Positions 24,373 to 36,879 of a stretch of DNA of 64,000 bases are shown piece after piece. The translations under genes and the position numbers were made by a program. This stretch comes from Xestospongia bergquistia (lineage: Eukaryota; Porifera; Demospongiae; Haplosclerida; Petrosiidae): NCBI GenBank assembly GCA_963965975.1, contig OZ014411.1:24969249-25033248 (forward strand). The letters are read 5' to 3'. The notes beneath the pieces were generated by a model, which saw only the letters and a program-made list of their open reading frames with translations, was not told the DNA's origin and searched no databases. Positions within the stretch are counted from its first letter, which is position 1; every line of letters starts with the position of its first letter.

Positions 24373-25078
24373 TAATTATGAGACTTTTATGTGTACAATT
24401 AATTTTCAGGTATAATCAACTTCAGTATAATCAATGAACTAGTTTGTGATTATGAAATTTAAGTAAATTAATACAAAAAAGTCGTCACCTACTTTGAACA
24501 AGCAAGCTCTTCATTGTTGTATAAATGCCCATTTATTAGTTCATAAATAAATTAATGTTTCTGAAGGAGTTGTATATCTAGTACTGTTCATAAAAATTTC
24601 TTCAAACTTAGAAAGTTATTCATTTATTAATCACATTCATATGTGCAGAAGAAATGTTCAAACTAGCGATTACTAAGGTTTAGTCAAGGTTCATATTGTC
24701 ATAAAAATGTCCATATTATCATTATTTTGAGTATGCAGGCTAAATGCTTGTGGATTACACAAAAAGATTTCTTTTTGTGCAATCAATATGTCAAGGATTG
24801 GGACATTCGCAAGTGGGGTCAAAGATTATCTTTTGACTACTCCATTTATTAAAAAACCGCAAAACAACTTCCAATTATTTTGGCGGGTAAACAATGGTAC
24901 GAAGGTTCAAGGAGCTAACTCAAGTATTTCAGCAGTGGCGTAGGAACTGTAACGACCGTAGCAGCCATGGCCGCTATAATTTCATAGTTATTAATATTCA
25001 TAAACTATTAATAATGAAAATAATTAATTTAACTACTCTATAGCTCTTCCTTTCTTCACACTTCATTGAATCACGAAC
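24373..25078. other. Intergenic, nothing recognised
   Basis: AT-rich DNA. A GC-richer patch at about 24940-24980 (AACGACCGTAGCAGCCATGGCC) may be the edge of the hAT element that follows. No coding feature is supported. Confidence 0.35.
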
Positions 25079-25776
25079 TTGGCTAGTGATTTACGTATAG
25101 AAGAGCCAGTCCTGCCAAGAAAGCGAAAGAGGCCAAGACGATATGAAAGTGGTACAACAGAAAGTTACTCACCAGAAAGTGTTGAACAGTTCTACAGAAC
25201 AGTATATTTTGAGGCACTTGATCTTGTAAGTGGTACGCTCGTTTTGATCAGCCTGGCTATAAGGTTTATTCTAACCTTGAAGCTCTTCTTGTCAAGTCAT
25301 CCAATGGTCAAAAGTGTGACGAAGAGTTACATTTTGTCAAGGATTTCTATAAAGATGACTTTGACACTGAGCAGTTAAGTATGCAGTTACAAGTGATGTC
25401 TTGCAATCTTCCCCAATTATCGCAAGAGGACGCTCTCCACGATTTCTCTTCAGTGATTGGATTTCTAAGGGAGTTTTCAGACTCACAAAGATCTTTAATA
25501 CCAGAAGTCTGTAGGTTCACTTCGCTGATATTGGTGATGCCAGCTACAAACACAGTTAGTGAAAGATTTTTCAGCTCCTTACGTCGGGTTAAATGCTACT
25601 TAAGAGCGACTATGAGCCAGACAAGACTTAATACTTTAATGGTGCTCCATGTGCACAAAACTCTTACTGATTCTCTGTCATTAATAGACATTGGCAACGA
25701 TTTTGTCAAGGGTTCAAACCATAGAGAATCCATCTTGGAAAATTTTCACTTAATGATAATTAATCAAGTTAATTAA
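25079..25776 (+). pseudogene. hAT-family transposase remnant (ZMYM1/DUF4371-like)
   Basis: The first part reads EPVLPRKRKRPRRYESG and SVEQFYRTVYFEALDL, as in hAT proteins of the ZMYM1-like group. The frame must then shift to continue through SNLEALLVKSS and FVKDFYKDDFD, and the open frame from 25381 carries the C-terminal hAT dimerisation block (MPATNTVSERFFSSLRRVK, then TRLNTLMVLHVHK). The N-terminal BED/DDE parts are missing. A frameshift and truncation make it inactive. Confidence 0.75.
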
Positions 25777-25898
25777 TCTGTTCCACCCATTAATAACTAG
25801 CCACGCCTGCGTATTATACCCATTGGACTCTGCACTTAGAAATTGCTTCCTACACCTTTGATTTGTGTTGAGAAAGAAAGAGAGCATACAACTACTTG

Positions 25899-26899
25899 CA
25901 TTGGCAGAGATATAGGGGGGCAGGGGGGCTTGAGCCCTCCACTTTTCAAATTGGGGAGCATGGCCCCCCACTTTTTTTTTACAAAGAAGGCAATTATATA
26001 CGTGGGTGGGATATAGTCAGGTTGCATAGTCTGAACTGTCTGACAGCTGCAATTTCAGTTTTTACACTAAAATAATATACAAATTATACACACATGCATG
26101 CAATAGTTAAGAGTTAGCACCTGGAGTGTAGGACTCAGTTCAGTAGTGAGTGATGGCAACCCAAGAGGCAAGCAACACTAGATCTGTTTACTGTATTCAG
26201 GGAAGAAACTGATACTGTTGTAATAAATGAAATGAGTACTTCATCTAATGGAGAAAATTCTGTGAGTTTAGAGTCTAGTGAAGAAACTGTTAGCCATGTA
26301 GGTCTTGGTCAATTTAAAGTGAGGTGAAAAAGATACAAGAGTCATGCTTTTCAAAAGATATTGCCTTTTCAGAGCTAAGCAGGCAACTTCCACTTCTTCA
26401 TGATATGGTAAAAACTGCCTTGCCAACTGTGAAGTCAGTCACTTCAATTATACTATATATGATGCAATGAACATAAATGATATCTTTAAGGTCATATTCT
26501 CTTCAGTACATCTTGTGCTTTGTTTAACATTAACTTCACCAATAACGTCTGCAATGTCTGAAAGAACATTTTCAGCTATGAAGCACCTTTATACTTATGT
26601 TCAATCAACGATGACAGAAAAACGACTAAATAACTGCCTATTGCTGCACATCCATAAGGAATTAACTCACAAATTCATTAGATTTACCTTCCATTGCATG
26701 AGAATTTGTTTCTAAATGTGATGAACGAAAAAAGTACTTAGGTAACTTTTTGGACTCATGAAGATGTATACTGTGTGCTTTTAAATGTGCTTCAAGTTAT
26801 CCTTTTTTCTTAAAAAAATATTGTTTAATTATACATATAAGAATTTTTTTACTAAGCCCCCCCCCCCCCCCCATATTTTGAGTGGTGTCTCTGCCTCTG
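25899..26899 (+). mobile_element. Second hAT element, ~1.0 kb, with TIRs and dimerisation ORF
   Basis: The left end CATTGGCAGAGA and right end TCTCTGCCTCTG form imperfect inverted termini, with a G-run and CTTGAGCCC just inside the left and a long C-run near 26857-26871 inside the right. Between them an ORF at about 26467-26715 has SAMSERTFSAMKHL and MTEKRLNNCLLLHIHKEL, the hAT C-terminal dimerisation domain. Most of the transposase is gone. The end structure matches the MITE at 6390-6919, so this could be a relative of its source. No clean 8-bp duplication was found. Confidence 0.75.
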
Positions 26900-27898
26900 A
26901 CTTGGAAATCTTTTAATGACTTATAACCATCTCTCAGTGTGATAAAGAGCTGAAACGGTTTAAGTAAGATCCGATCTTGAAAAAATAAAAGTGACTACTG
27001 TATTTGGGGGATGTAGATTGTCATCCGAGACTGATAGTGATATTTAAATTACACTTGTGGAGAGTCTCATAAAAAGGTAGGTAATTGTATGTTATCTTAA
27101 AGTAGTTACCAAAGAATAATTTACAATGTTGAATGATGATGATGGTGAGATGCAAGAGGCATTGAAAGCCATCAATTTATCACAATCTCATAACATACTG
27201 TGTATTGACATCTGCTTTCTTTGTTCAAAAGGGTTGAACCAGAATTTTATTAACAATTGATGATGACCAGAATGACATATCAATTTATGCTCATCCTATA
27301 CTACATACTCAAGAATGTGTTAACATACTTGTTAGCTCTAAATGAGCATTTTTGTTATATACAATCAAGCTCCTTTTGCCATTAAAATTAATGCTGTCTT
27401 TGTTGTTGATTTGAAGTGTTTGCAGTCACTAAAAGACTTCGTTTGTTTGATTTACTATCATAACTAGAAAACATGTGTATATTACACTTAGTTTTGGTGA
27501 TTTTTGTCCTGATTTACACATCACTTTCCCCCCCCCCCCCAGATAAATATCAATTACATATAACTTTTTTCTTCACTATATTCTATAAATTACTATTCCT
27601 TATACTTGGTCATTGTTTACATTGTTCAAGTTTCAAATATTTCATTTTAAAAATTTATAATATGAAAGTGAATTGTCAACATGCACAACATTATTAGCAT
27701 TTATATATAATGTAGGAAGACAAAAGACAGAAAGGTGAAAGCCTGAAACTTCGCTTTCAAGAATTTTGAAGGGGAAATAACTCGCAATAAAGGTTATGAG
27801 CTGTAGCTGTATGTCCTCCTGAGATTCGTCCAGGTACTTCAGAGTGGATTGCAATATTCACTTATTTCATTTCTTTTGTTAAACAGTCTTATTTACAG
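26900..27898. other. Intergenic, weak coding-like traces
   Basis: A plus-strand stretch near 27126-27330 reads MLNDDDGEMQEALKAINLS and later DDDQNDISIYAHPILHT, but has an intervening stop and no family I recognise. A C-run lies at 27530-27541. Possibly more transposon debris. Confidence 0.3.
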
Positions 27899-28086
27899 GG
27901 GAGGATGCTACATCCTTTGAACATCACACCTTTTTTGTTGCTGAGTATCAGAAGTCTGCTCCAAATAAATTAGTGATCCAAAAACTGGCTTACCTTTCTC
28001 TTGCAATGCATAGAGAAGATATATTGAATACAAAGTCCATTCAAGAAGTATTTACAAAAGATCCTTTCTTTAAGGAAGAGGATGAG
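27899..28086 (+). pseudogene. Exon-like open segment, unrecognised
   Basis: Bounded by an acceptor (TCTTATTTACAG) and a donor-like GTAATG, it is open through FEHHTFFVAEYQKSAPNK and LVIQKLAYLSLAMHREDI. The codon pattern is protein-like. No flanking exon in phase was found and no family was recognised; it may be a piece of a transposon-borne or captured gene. Confidence 0.35.
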
Positions 28087-29334
28087 GTAATGTGTAATGT
28101 TTACAATGTTTTTATTTCTTAATTGCATCAAAAACATCATGGAAAATTAAAAAGGCTCTTGAAAACAAGCACAATGTCCCAGGTGAATATAAAGTAATGT
28201 CTAAAAATGAATGTGAATTTTGTAAATGTATGAATGACTGATTACCTGCATTAAACCCATATACTTGTAGAATTTATTGAGGCATATTCTTATATCATAT
28301 GGTATCATAAGACCATAACATAATATAATATATTGAGATTCTTTATTTTAACATAGAATGTTCGAATGACTTGGAGATTCTTCCTCTTCTGCCAGACACC
28401 AGATCCAAATCTTACATCGAAAGTATGAGTATAATGAGTATAAAAGTCACAAATAAATCAGTCTTATTGTTCCCTTTATTTTTTTTATGAAGGTTGGCAT
28501 ACCAGGAATAAAACTTGTAGAGGCAACAAGAACCATATCAACTTTTTCTAATAATATACTGTGTATTTGTAACCAATGTGAATATGGTGGACATGGTGCC
28601 ACTTACTGTACTGTATTTTACTTTGTCTTCAATATTAAACACAAATGTTAGGTATTCATCAAATCCCTATTGAGGGAGGTGTAATACAGTATAGTTGACA
28701 GTTACCAATATCTTATGAGAACAATTGATATTCATATGGCCATGTTTTCTTTCTGAGGCATTTGATGAGCTTTCTTTTGTTATACCCAATAATGTACTAT
28801 TACATAGTAGAGGATATCCTATTATCTGTTGTTCAGCAACCACAATAAATAAATATAAAACTTGTAGTTTGATAACTTACAATAGTTTGGAAAATGACAT
28901 CAAAAGTGGTAGAAAAGCTCTTATATAAGACTGTATGATTGTGTAATACAAGATGATATTCTATAAACAAGATCATTAGTTGAAGCAATATTCATACAGG
29001 ACATGCAGTACAAAGGATATAGTTAAGATAAGATGCTTATATAGCACAAAGCTAAGCTAGATGTTATATGATGCTTTAGGTGATTTACTTGGGGGTGATC
29101 AAAGGCACTTGATAATGCTATAAAGAAGTGTGAATGTTACTTTAATTGAGATCATTAAAACTATTGGAAAAAGGTATACAATCCATTCACATACATGACC
29201 ACACCTACATACTATATGACACAGAAAGACCTGTTGACATATCATTAGTAAAGCTATCCTTTCTCTTTTCAACTCTGACATCCTAGATGTTGCTGGATCT
29301 TTACAACTATATACTGGCTAGGCCAGGAGGGTCG
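28087..29334. other. Intergenic, nothing recognised
   Basis: AT-rich sequence without recognisable coding or repeat structure. A short open stretch at 28725-28928 has no family resemblance. Confidence 0.35.
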
Positions 29335-29960
29335 TTGCAAGACTGCTGTTCATGAAATTTGCCAGCTCTTTCAATCCAGTGATTGTTCTTCTGATTGATG
29401 CTAGAAACAGTTTCAATTAGCTACATCGTCTGGCTGCTCTCTGTTTTTAAAATATGACCCTTGTTTACAAGAAGTCTTATTAATACATACAGATGTGATA
29501 TCCACTTATATATTCATGGTCAAATTCTACTCTCTTGAGAGGGAACAACACAAAAGACCTTTTGTCTATGGCATTGTATGCTATTGGCATTATCCCACTC
29601 ATTCATAAGCTATCTGCTCCCACTTGACTCCTATAAGCAATCTTCTAACGTCAAGTTATGAAAGAAGGAAAGGGATATTGCAGAAGCCCTAAAGAGTTAT
29701 TGATGTCTATGTCATCCAAAACACAAAACTCTTCCTAAAAGTGTCTATGTTTACCACAATAATGCTGTTATGTCATCCCAAAAATCTGGTGTTCTGCTAC
29801 CAAAAGTTGGTTCCTTTCATGAGCTGCTTGACTCGAGGGACATGGATTTAGTCTCATAATTATGCAAGACTTGAGTCAGACTATTATACTTTTCTCTGTG
29901 CATGAAGGAAGGTGTCAAATAAAGAAAGATATTGAGAAAACACTTGTATATTTTGATGGC
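29335..29960 (+). mobile_element. Reverse transcriptase remnant (non-LTR or DIRS-like)
   Basis: Plus-strand frames, broken by shifts and stops, give DARNSFN then LHRLAALC, followed by LLSREGTTQ and LSMALYAIGIIPLIHKL, matching RT blocks DAxNAFNSLxRxAAL and EGTTQGDPLAMPMYA. Further downstream FDGTTHVEEP near 29955 fits a later segment. Family assignment beyond RT is uncertain. Confidence 0.55.
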
Positions 29961-31419
29961 ACAACTCATGTTGAAGAACCAATAGCAGTGGTTATAAAAT
30001 TTGTTTAGATTAGCGTAAGACTCTTAAAGAAAAGCATGACAGGAGAAGAACTGGCTTGAGTATCGATCTCCACTTTGCCTATTTCATATAGTATTGAGTC
30101 AAATACTGTCAACTCAGTTCGTTTACCCCACAGTATTAGATGTGGGTTGCTTTTTCTACAACTATTATGTAAACATTGATTTATAGTATTTAAATTCAAT
30201 GCATTACAATGGGACAGTAAAGCTAATATGCTTCTAAGCCCTCGTCTGCCCAAGAGCTTATTAAAAAGGAGGTGCATGGGATTAGCTCACTAGACTAGCA
30301 ATTACTATAACTAGACAGATAAATGATTAAATGTTACTATGCTTATAGGGCCTAAGAAATAGTTATTAATGCCTGGAGGATGTTTTAGAAGGGGGACAAG
30401 CTTCATTAGCACAACATAATCTTACATATAACATTGCACATGGAAATTATTTTTAATTAATGCTTAGTCTAATTTCTCCACCCCTACTTACATCACTGTC
30501 TATGGCACCCATTTATTTCATTAGTTATAGCAGCAATTTTCTGTTACCAAGCATAACTTAGTGATTCTAGTGTGACTAAACGCTTCCTCCCATTATCTGT
30601 GCTAAATTATTCAAATACATGGCATAACTTGTTTACCAGAGAAAGCTAATATATTTTCTATTTAATAGATATCAACTTACAAACTCAATTTCTCACTGAG
30701 TACTGCAAAACTTTACAAGATATGCTGTGTTGATCTTGTTCTCTGTATTCCTACAGGTAACACAACAGATATTGTTATCACTAACTATTTAAAAACTGCA
30801 TGGATGCTTGAACAAACACAAGTTAACTTAAATGTGTTGCTGGTATTTTGGTGATGGGTGCAAGTAGACAAATTCCAACAAACTAACCCCAATATCCCAA
30901 TCCATTGAAGATTTACCAAAATACATACCCTAGAACTAAACTGAAATTTTATGTGTTTTGTATAATTTTCTCCTAAATTTTTCATATTACAATACTTGAG
31001 CTACCCAATTTGTTAACATAAATTAACCATTGTTTATAAAATATCACAAGCACTGAGTCATTTAACAATGTTATAAAAATTATGTCTATTGCTTCATTAA
31101 TAACTGCCATGATAACTCTACATATTCACTTTTATTTCTTTAATTTTATTCCTGTAACCTATCCTAGAACATTTTTCTAAGTCACACCCATTTAACTTTT
31201 TTATTCATGACCTAATATTTTAGCACATACAATTATTACAATACTTCCCAAAATATTACAACCAGGCAACATCATGTCTATGGTAAATGGCTCTGCTGCT
31301 TTTAATGAGAAATCTTAGTAGCTATTTCTCCAGTCCTGGATATCAATTTCTTCTATGCTAATTTAATCTTAGTTTAAATTGTAGACCTCTTGGATTGTGA
31401 TAAGAGTCAGACAGTTGAT
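29961..31419. other. Intergenic, nothing recognised
   Basis: AT-rich DNA; open frames at 30005-30277 and 30785-30985 (minus) look like chance. The stretch may hold the flanks of the RT remnant to the left and of the gypsy element to the right, but I can see no LTR. Confidence 0.35.
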
Positions 31420-32480
31420 TAGAACAACATCATGTGGCAATTGTTTTCAGCCAGCCAATAGCCTCTTGCATGACCCAAAGTAGTTATTGCTTGGCTGTTC
31501 AATCACTGGGATTGGGTACATGTAAGACCAAATTTCTGCATTGAAACTTCTGTAGTCCAAGCAGACTAGTATACACTTATCCTTCTTTTCACAGGGACCA
31601 TAGGTGAAGTTCATTCACTTTCTGAGGGTTCAATCACTGCTTTTATGAATATCTCTTTTCAGTTCCCTCTCTACCACTCCCCAGTATGCATGTGGAAGTT
31701 AATAAAGTTCTTGTCTCAGAGTGACAATCTCCTATCACATACATTGTTGGGTCACCGAGACCTTGACCAGCTCTGTTCCTTATCATTTTACTAAGTGTGC
31801 TGTCTACCTGGTTTCCCCGCTTCTCTAAACTGTTATCTATAGGATAGTCTCACAAACATCCATACAGGGATATTATCAGCCTCAGTGCATAAACATTCTC
31901 AAATCTCTTTCAAAAAAAGCCATCATCATAAGGAGGATACAGTTTCCTTAACATATTGATGTGGAACATTCTTCTCCAATTCCACATCCTTGCATAATAA
32001 TCTCATACTCCACTTATGTATCACTCAATATAGGTCTTGCCACTGACCAAAGGCTTGTTATTCATTGCAGGTAGTAAGATCACTACTTCATCATTTGTTT
32101 GAATCTCCTGCTAATAAGATGTTCTATTGTATCACCACCGCTGGGTCTCTGCCAGATTTTTTCCACCAAATCTTGAATTGACATCAAATGGGACAACACC
32201 ATGCTCTCATTACTTCTCCAGTCTGCTTGTCACTCTTCCTTCAACACATTCAATGGTCCTCTTATATTCCATTCACAGACAGATAGATTGATGGAGAGAT
32301 TCAACAAGACAATAAAAGCTTTATTAAGAAAAGTTCTCAAGGGGAAGAAATGAAACTGAGCCAAACTACTTCCATATTACTTTTTGCATACCAAGAGTCC
32401 CATAAACATTAGCAGGATTCTGTCAATTTGAAATGCTTTATGGAAGATAAGGTGTGGTGGAATTGAATAGACGTGTAGAA
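31420..32480 (-). mobile_element. Ty3/gypsy remnant with integrase upstream of RT, internally inverted
   Basis: On the minus strand from about 32260: GPLNVLKEEW (end of the integrase core), ILLPAMNNKPL and FHINMLRKLYP (integrase C-terminus, near 31950). After a short linker come HAYWGVVERELKRDI, CEKKDKCILVCLDYRSFNAE and SYMYPIPVIEQ (N-terminal RT blocks, 31690-31470). So integrase precedes RT, the reverse of ordinary Ty3/gypsy. The adjoining stretch 32262-32480 encodes the preceding piece of integrase (FHSQTDRLMERFNKTIKALL) but on the plus strand, so this piece has been flipped in place. Many stops and shifts; inactive. No LTR was recognised. Confidence 0.72.
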
Positions 32481-32890
32481 GTTTCTAGATCAATAATTGT
32501 GACATCAAATTAGATCCTTAATCAGATAATCTTTAACTGATGCTTTTAATCATCATTTTCACTTCTTCTTACGTAACATGCGTCTTTAAACTTTCTTTTT
32601 TCACTTATATCATCTGAACTAATCAATTTCAGCCACCTTTCTTTGTATAGAGTACTTCCTGCTTAGATGTTCAGCTTAAAAGAAGATCCAGGAATATTAT
32701 TGTATGACTGATAAGATAAAGACTTTAACCCTATAATGCGATGAACTAAGTATCATTACAACTTTCTTATTGTATTCCAGAGAACCCCCTTGTTGATTGA
32801 ACCATTTCAAGTTCCAGTTAATTTCGCCTAGCTTAAAATTGTTATCTGTGAGTCAATCATTAATGTTTATTTCAGTCATCTACATTTAAA

Positions 32891-32981
32891 ATAGTGAATA
32901 ACTTACCATATCCTGATAATCCCTGATATATCAACACTTTCAATGATAATATGTCTAAATGTTATTATACATGATGTGTGT

Positions 32982-33034
<53 letters not shown>

Positions 33035-33789
33035 TTATAACTAACTCCAGACCACGTAATCTCAATATCTAAAGCAGACCACTTCATCTTGTGTTGAGTC
33101 AAAATGGAATGACCCCACTGCAACTTCTAAATTCTAGAATAGAAGCTTTACAATGTAAATTTGAAATCAGACAACTAAAACTATAATCAGTCATAGAAGG
33201 TGTAGACACAGTTCAATAGCCAATGGTACATTGTAGGCCCATATTTCACACAGGAAAAATCAATGTTAACTTCCTCTGTATGATAAAACATGATTACAAA
33301 TAGAGCTAGACAATTTCTGCTTGATTGTTCTAACTTTTTGCTTGTTTTTTGAGTAGATATTCCTACATAACAAATAAATCGTGTTTTATAACAGCCAGAT
33401 CTGTTTCAGTCACTTCTTTACTGGCATTGTTTGGACCTCTTTCATGGTATGCTTCTCATCATAACAAACCTTGTTCCTATTATAGAAAAGTACACTTATA
33501 TGATGATGAGTTAACGACAAAGCCTGTATAGTTAGTGCCAGTGTTGACATTCAAGAAGATATTGTGGAAAAACACAAAATAGCTTAATTGCCACCATAGT
33601 CAAAGTGGCCATAAATTAAAATGGCTGTAGTCAAGCATCTTTGAATAGTTACACATAAGAAATATAGTTTTAAAGTACATGTAAAACAGGTTTATATATA
33701 ATACATCATGTATAATAATATTTAGACATATTATCATTGATAGTGTTGATATATCTGGGATTATCAGGATACGGTAAGTTATTCACTAT
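32891..33789. mobile_element. Long-TIR element, ~900 bp, with ~85-bp inverted ends
   Basis: The left arm starts ATAGTGAATAACTTACC and runs through CCTGATAATCCC, GATATATCAACAC, CAATGATAATATGTCTAAAT and ATTATACATGATGT (32891-32975). The right arm (33700-33789) is its reverse complement with only a handful of mismatches. A (TA)n(CA)n microsatellite at about 32985-33034 lies just inside the left arm. The interior has an open frame at 33349-33531 without known family. I could not see target duplications, so it could also be an inverted duplication. Confidence 0.7.
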
Positions 33790-34099
33790 CTGAAGAACCA
33801 ACACATTCATATCTAACATTTTACATTTTAAACAAGCATCTGTACTGTAAATTCATTATTTTTGATTGTAAATTGTTTATAATAAACCAGACTCCTCCTT
33901 ATTAACCACATAGTAGCAGATGTTTATGAAGGACAGCTTAATTTTGTTACTATAGGAGCTAGTTGGTTGTTTGATATAACCAATATACCATTATACAGGT
34001 TGCATGTAACAAAGTAAAAAAGAGATATGTCCTTCAGAGAGATATTTAAAAACTACATGTTCCTTAGTCAACAATAATTAAAGTTAGGAAAAGATATAA

Positions 34100-34930
34100 T
34101 GAAACAGATAGCACTTAAAAAAATGTATCCTGACAGACCATCATCTTCGACAACAAGACGAGACAGACTAGAAACATTGATGTCCCTGCATGAAAGGTTC
34201 TTGACTGGTGCTTAACTTAGGCTTGTCTGACAAGACACCTAGGCAATCTCAGTGAGACCACCAAAATCAAGTCTCAGTTAGAATCTGCTGGGCTAAATGG
34301 TCACAAAGGCCCTATTAATACCACATCATCAACAGGTTTGCCTTCAATTTGTTTAAGAGCATAACAAATGAACCATGGATGATTTGAAGAAAGTGAGATG
34401 GAGTTATAAGAATAAATTTAATCTACTTAGAAGCAATAGTACATCAGATGATGAGTGTCAGAGGAATTCATGCATGAGTGCATACTTACCTACAGTAAAG
34501 TATGGAGGTAGGTTGGTGATTATCTGAAAGTGCTTTTATGGTGATGAGACTGGAGTGTTAGTGATGGTGGGTGGAAGGATGATACTCAGATGACTGTGTA
34601 GATGTGTTCAGTGACAATCTTTACCTTTTTCATGATCCATTCATCCATCAGGATAATACTTCATGTCATAGATCAGAAAAACAAAACAATGACTTGAAGA
34701 CAACTAAGTGGAGACACTAGATTAGCCACATCAAAGCCTTGTTGTGGTCAATCAAGCATCTATGGGGACACATGGAAAGTGAGCTAGAACACTTTTGAAC
34801 AATAACTAAGGATCAGTTGTGGGAAAGTTAAGTGAGATATGGCCACAACATCCCCAAGTGGTCCAGAAGAATGTGGTAAACTTGATGTCCTAACAATTCA
34901 GTTAAGGCAAGAGATGGCCAAATGAAGTAT
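34100..34930 (+). pseudogene. Tc1/mariner transposase remnant
   Basis: Decayed plus-strand frames show in order: DDLKKVRWSYKNKFNLL (RVIWSDESKFNLF block), YLPTVKYGG, DGTGVLVMVDGRMD, DPFIHQDNTSCHRS (catalytic QDNAPxH block), WPHQSPCCGQSSIYGD (WPSQSPDLNPIENLW block) and SPSGPEECGKL at the end. Stops and shifts occur throughout; in the last motif the catalytic DLNPIE is lost. No terminal repeats were located. Confidence 0.75.
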
Positions 34931-36879
34931 TCAAGTCATTTATCCCTGTGTAGATTGTTGTTTACAGTAGCTTCAAAATTATATTGCTTTACTCACCTTG
35001 CACTATTAATAATAAAATAACACACAAACAATACACCAGGCATTACATAACCAACACGTGTTTGCTAGTTTTAGGGGGCAAGGTAAACACAAAGGCTTTT
35101 TAAATGAAATAGGAATCACAAATCAAAACTTAATTATTAATTCTAAGAATGTTCAAATTATATCAGACAGCACTGTAAAGCTTGTGAGCAATATTTTTCC
35201 TTAGGTTTCTACCCTAGTTCTAGCAGAGAGAAGGTAGTAATCTTACTGACCGAATAATGTCAGTACATTTTAAGATGGCATGAAATGTGTAAAGTGAAAT
35301 TTTGAAGTTTCAATGCACTAAGAAGGTGTCTTGTTTAGGATCCATACATTCCTTATTTATATATGTATGTAATGTCATTAACTATAATACATACATATAA
35401 TACTAACCTGACTCTCCCTCTTTGCACTGCAGGCTGTTGTAGTCACTGTTCAATGAGCTCTTACAAAATGATACTCTTCTATAAGGGTCATTTAAAAACT
35501 TTATTAATAATATTAAATTATATTTATATTGTATACGTAAGTATATAAGTACATAAATACTCTCTCTTCATTGCCATAGAACTATATAGATTTATAAAAA
35601 TCAATTAAACTTACTCTAATTAAAACAAACTGTGTACTGGAGTCAATGGAGTGTCTAACCCTAGAACTCTTGCTACTATATAAAATATATATAATAAAAC
35701 GTATCTGGCTAGACTGAACAATCAAAACAGTTGACATAGAGGCAATTGACCACCTGTTCAGGCAACTCCTACGAATCCATGTAGTGATGCCGTACGCAAT
35801 AGCCATTTTTCCCATAAACCTCGATCGACATAAAGAAAGAAAATCACTGTCTTCGAATAAATCAAGACATTTCAAAGACTTACGGTGAGCTGGAAAAGTT
35901 GAGTATGAATTTGCGAGGAAACTGAGTTAGGCATTGAATGTATTGAAAGGGTAGAATGAACAAAGAAAAGTAATAATTGCAGAAGATCCGTGTCCACAGG
36001 TTAACAACTTGCAGGATTATTACATTACTTATAGAATTAAATTAAACTTCGATGATCCAAACTCTACAGGAAGATCACTAGATTTGATGTCTTTCATGGC
36101 ACTTCTAACGCTATAATATACAGAAATTATTCATAAGAGAGGAGATGGATCTACAGAGAAACAGACTAGAGTGTCCAAGAAGAAACTGGTCAACTGACAT
36201 TCTCAATGACACTACTTAAAAAGGCTTACAGAGAGCAGTGTTTTGGGAGTGGGCAAAGTGTTCTTCTTATATTATACCAGTTTTTGAAATCCTGACCAGG
36301 ATATCACTATTTAGTTTACGTTCTAAACCTACATTTGGAGAGACTGCTAAATGTTGCAATTGCTTTTGAAACTGATTATACCTACTGTCGACCAAAAGCT
36401 CTGGGTCCCTGTGATCCTGCTTCCCTGTGGTATGATCCTGCTGCAATTGGAAAGCATGCATCTGCAATAGACCATGATACCAAAGAAAAATATAGAACCA
36501 GTAAGAAATATTTTGGATTTATATTTTGACAGTCTGAGTAATTGTCTTATAAACATTACTCCTAATATTATGAATTGGAATTTACAATCATGAAATCACA
36601 TTTAACTAACTTCATTGATTTTTCATTTCAATAATTAATTTGTTAGGTTTTGTACATATATCTTTACTGTTTGATATGATTGATATCACCAAATGCTTGC
36701 ATTCTAGTGCATACCAATACTACTGGCTAAGAAAACAGCAGGTGGTCTGAGGTCAGCATGTCTGATAGTAAGATCAACAGCTGTAGATAACCACCCCTCC
36801 TTCACATATGAAACTGACCCAGTGGGACAGTCCAAACTTTGGACCTCATATATAATTATATATAATTATACTTTGATTA
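34931..36879. other. Intergenic, nothing firm
   Basis: Two short open stretches look mildly protein-like: 35582-35875 (minus, MGKMAIAYGITTWIRR) and 36267-36467 (minus, SRYNQFQKQLQHLAV). Neither has splice sites in phase with a neighbour nor a family I recognise. The rest is AT-rich. Confidence 0.3.

Noticed and set aside
26857-26871. Long C-run (and another at 27530-27541) as a functional G-quadruplex site
   Set aside because: The first is part of the hAT element's terminal G/C block and the second is plain homopolymer; nothing ties either to regulation.
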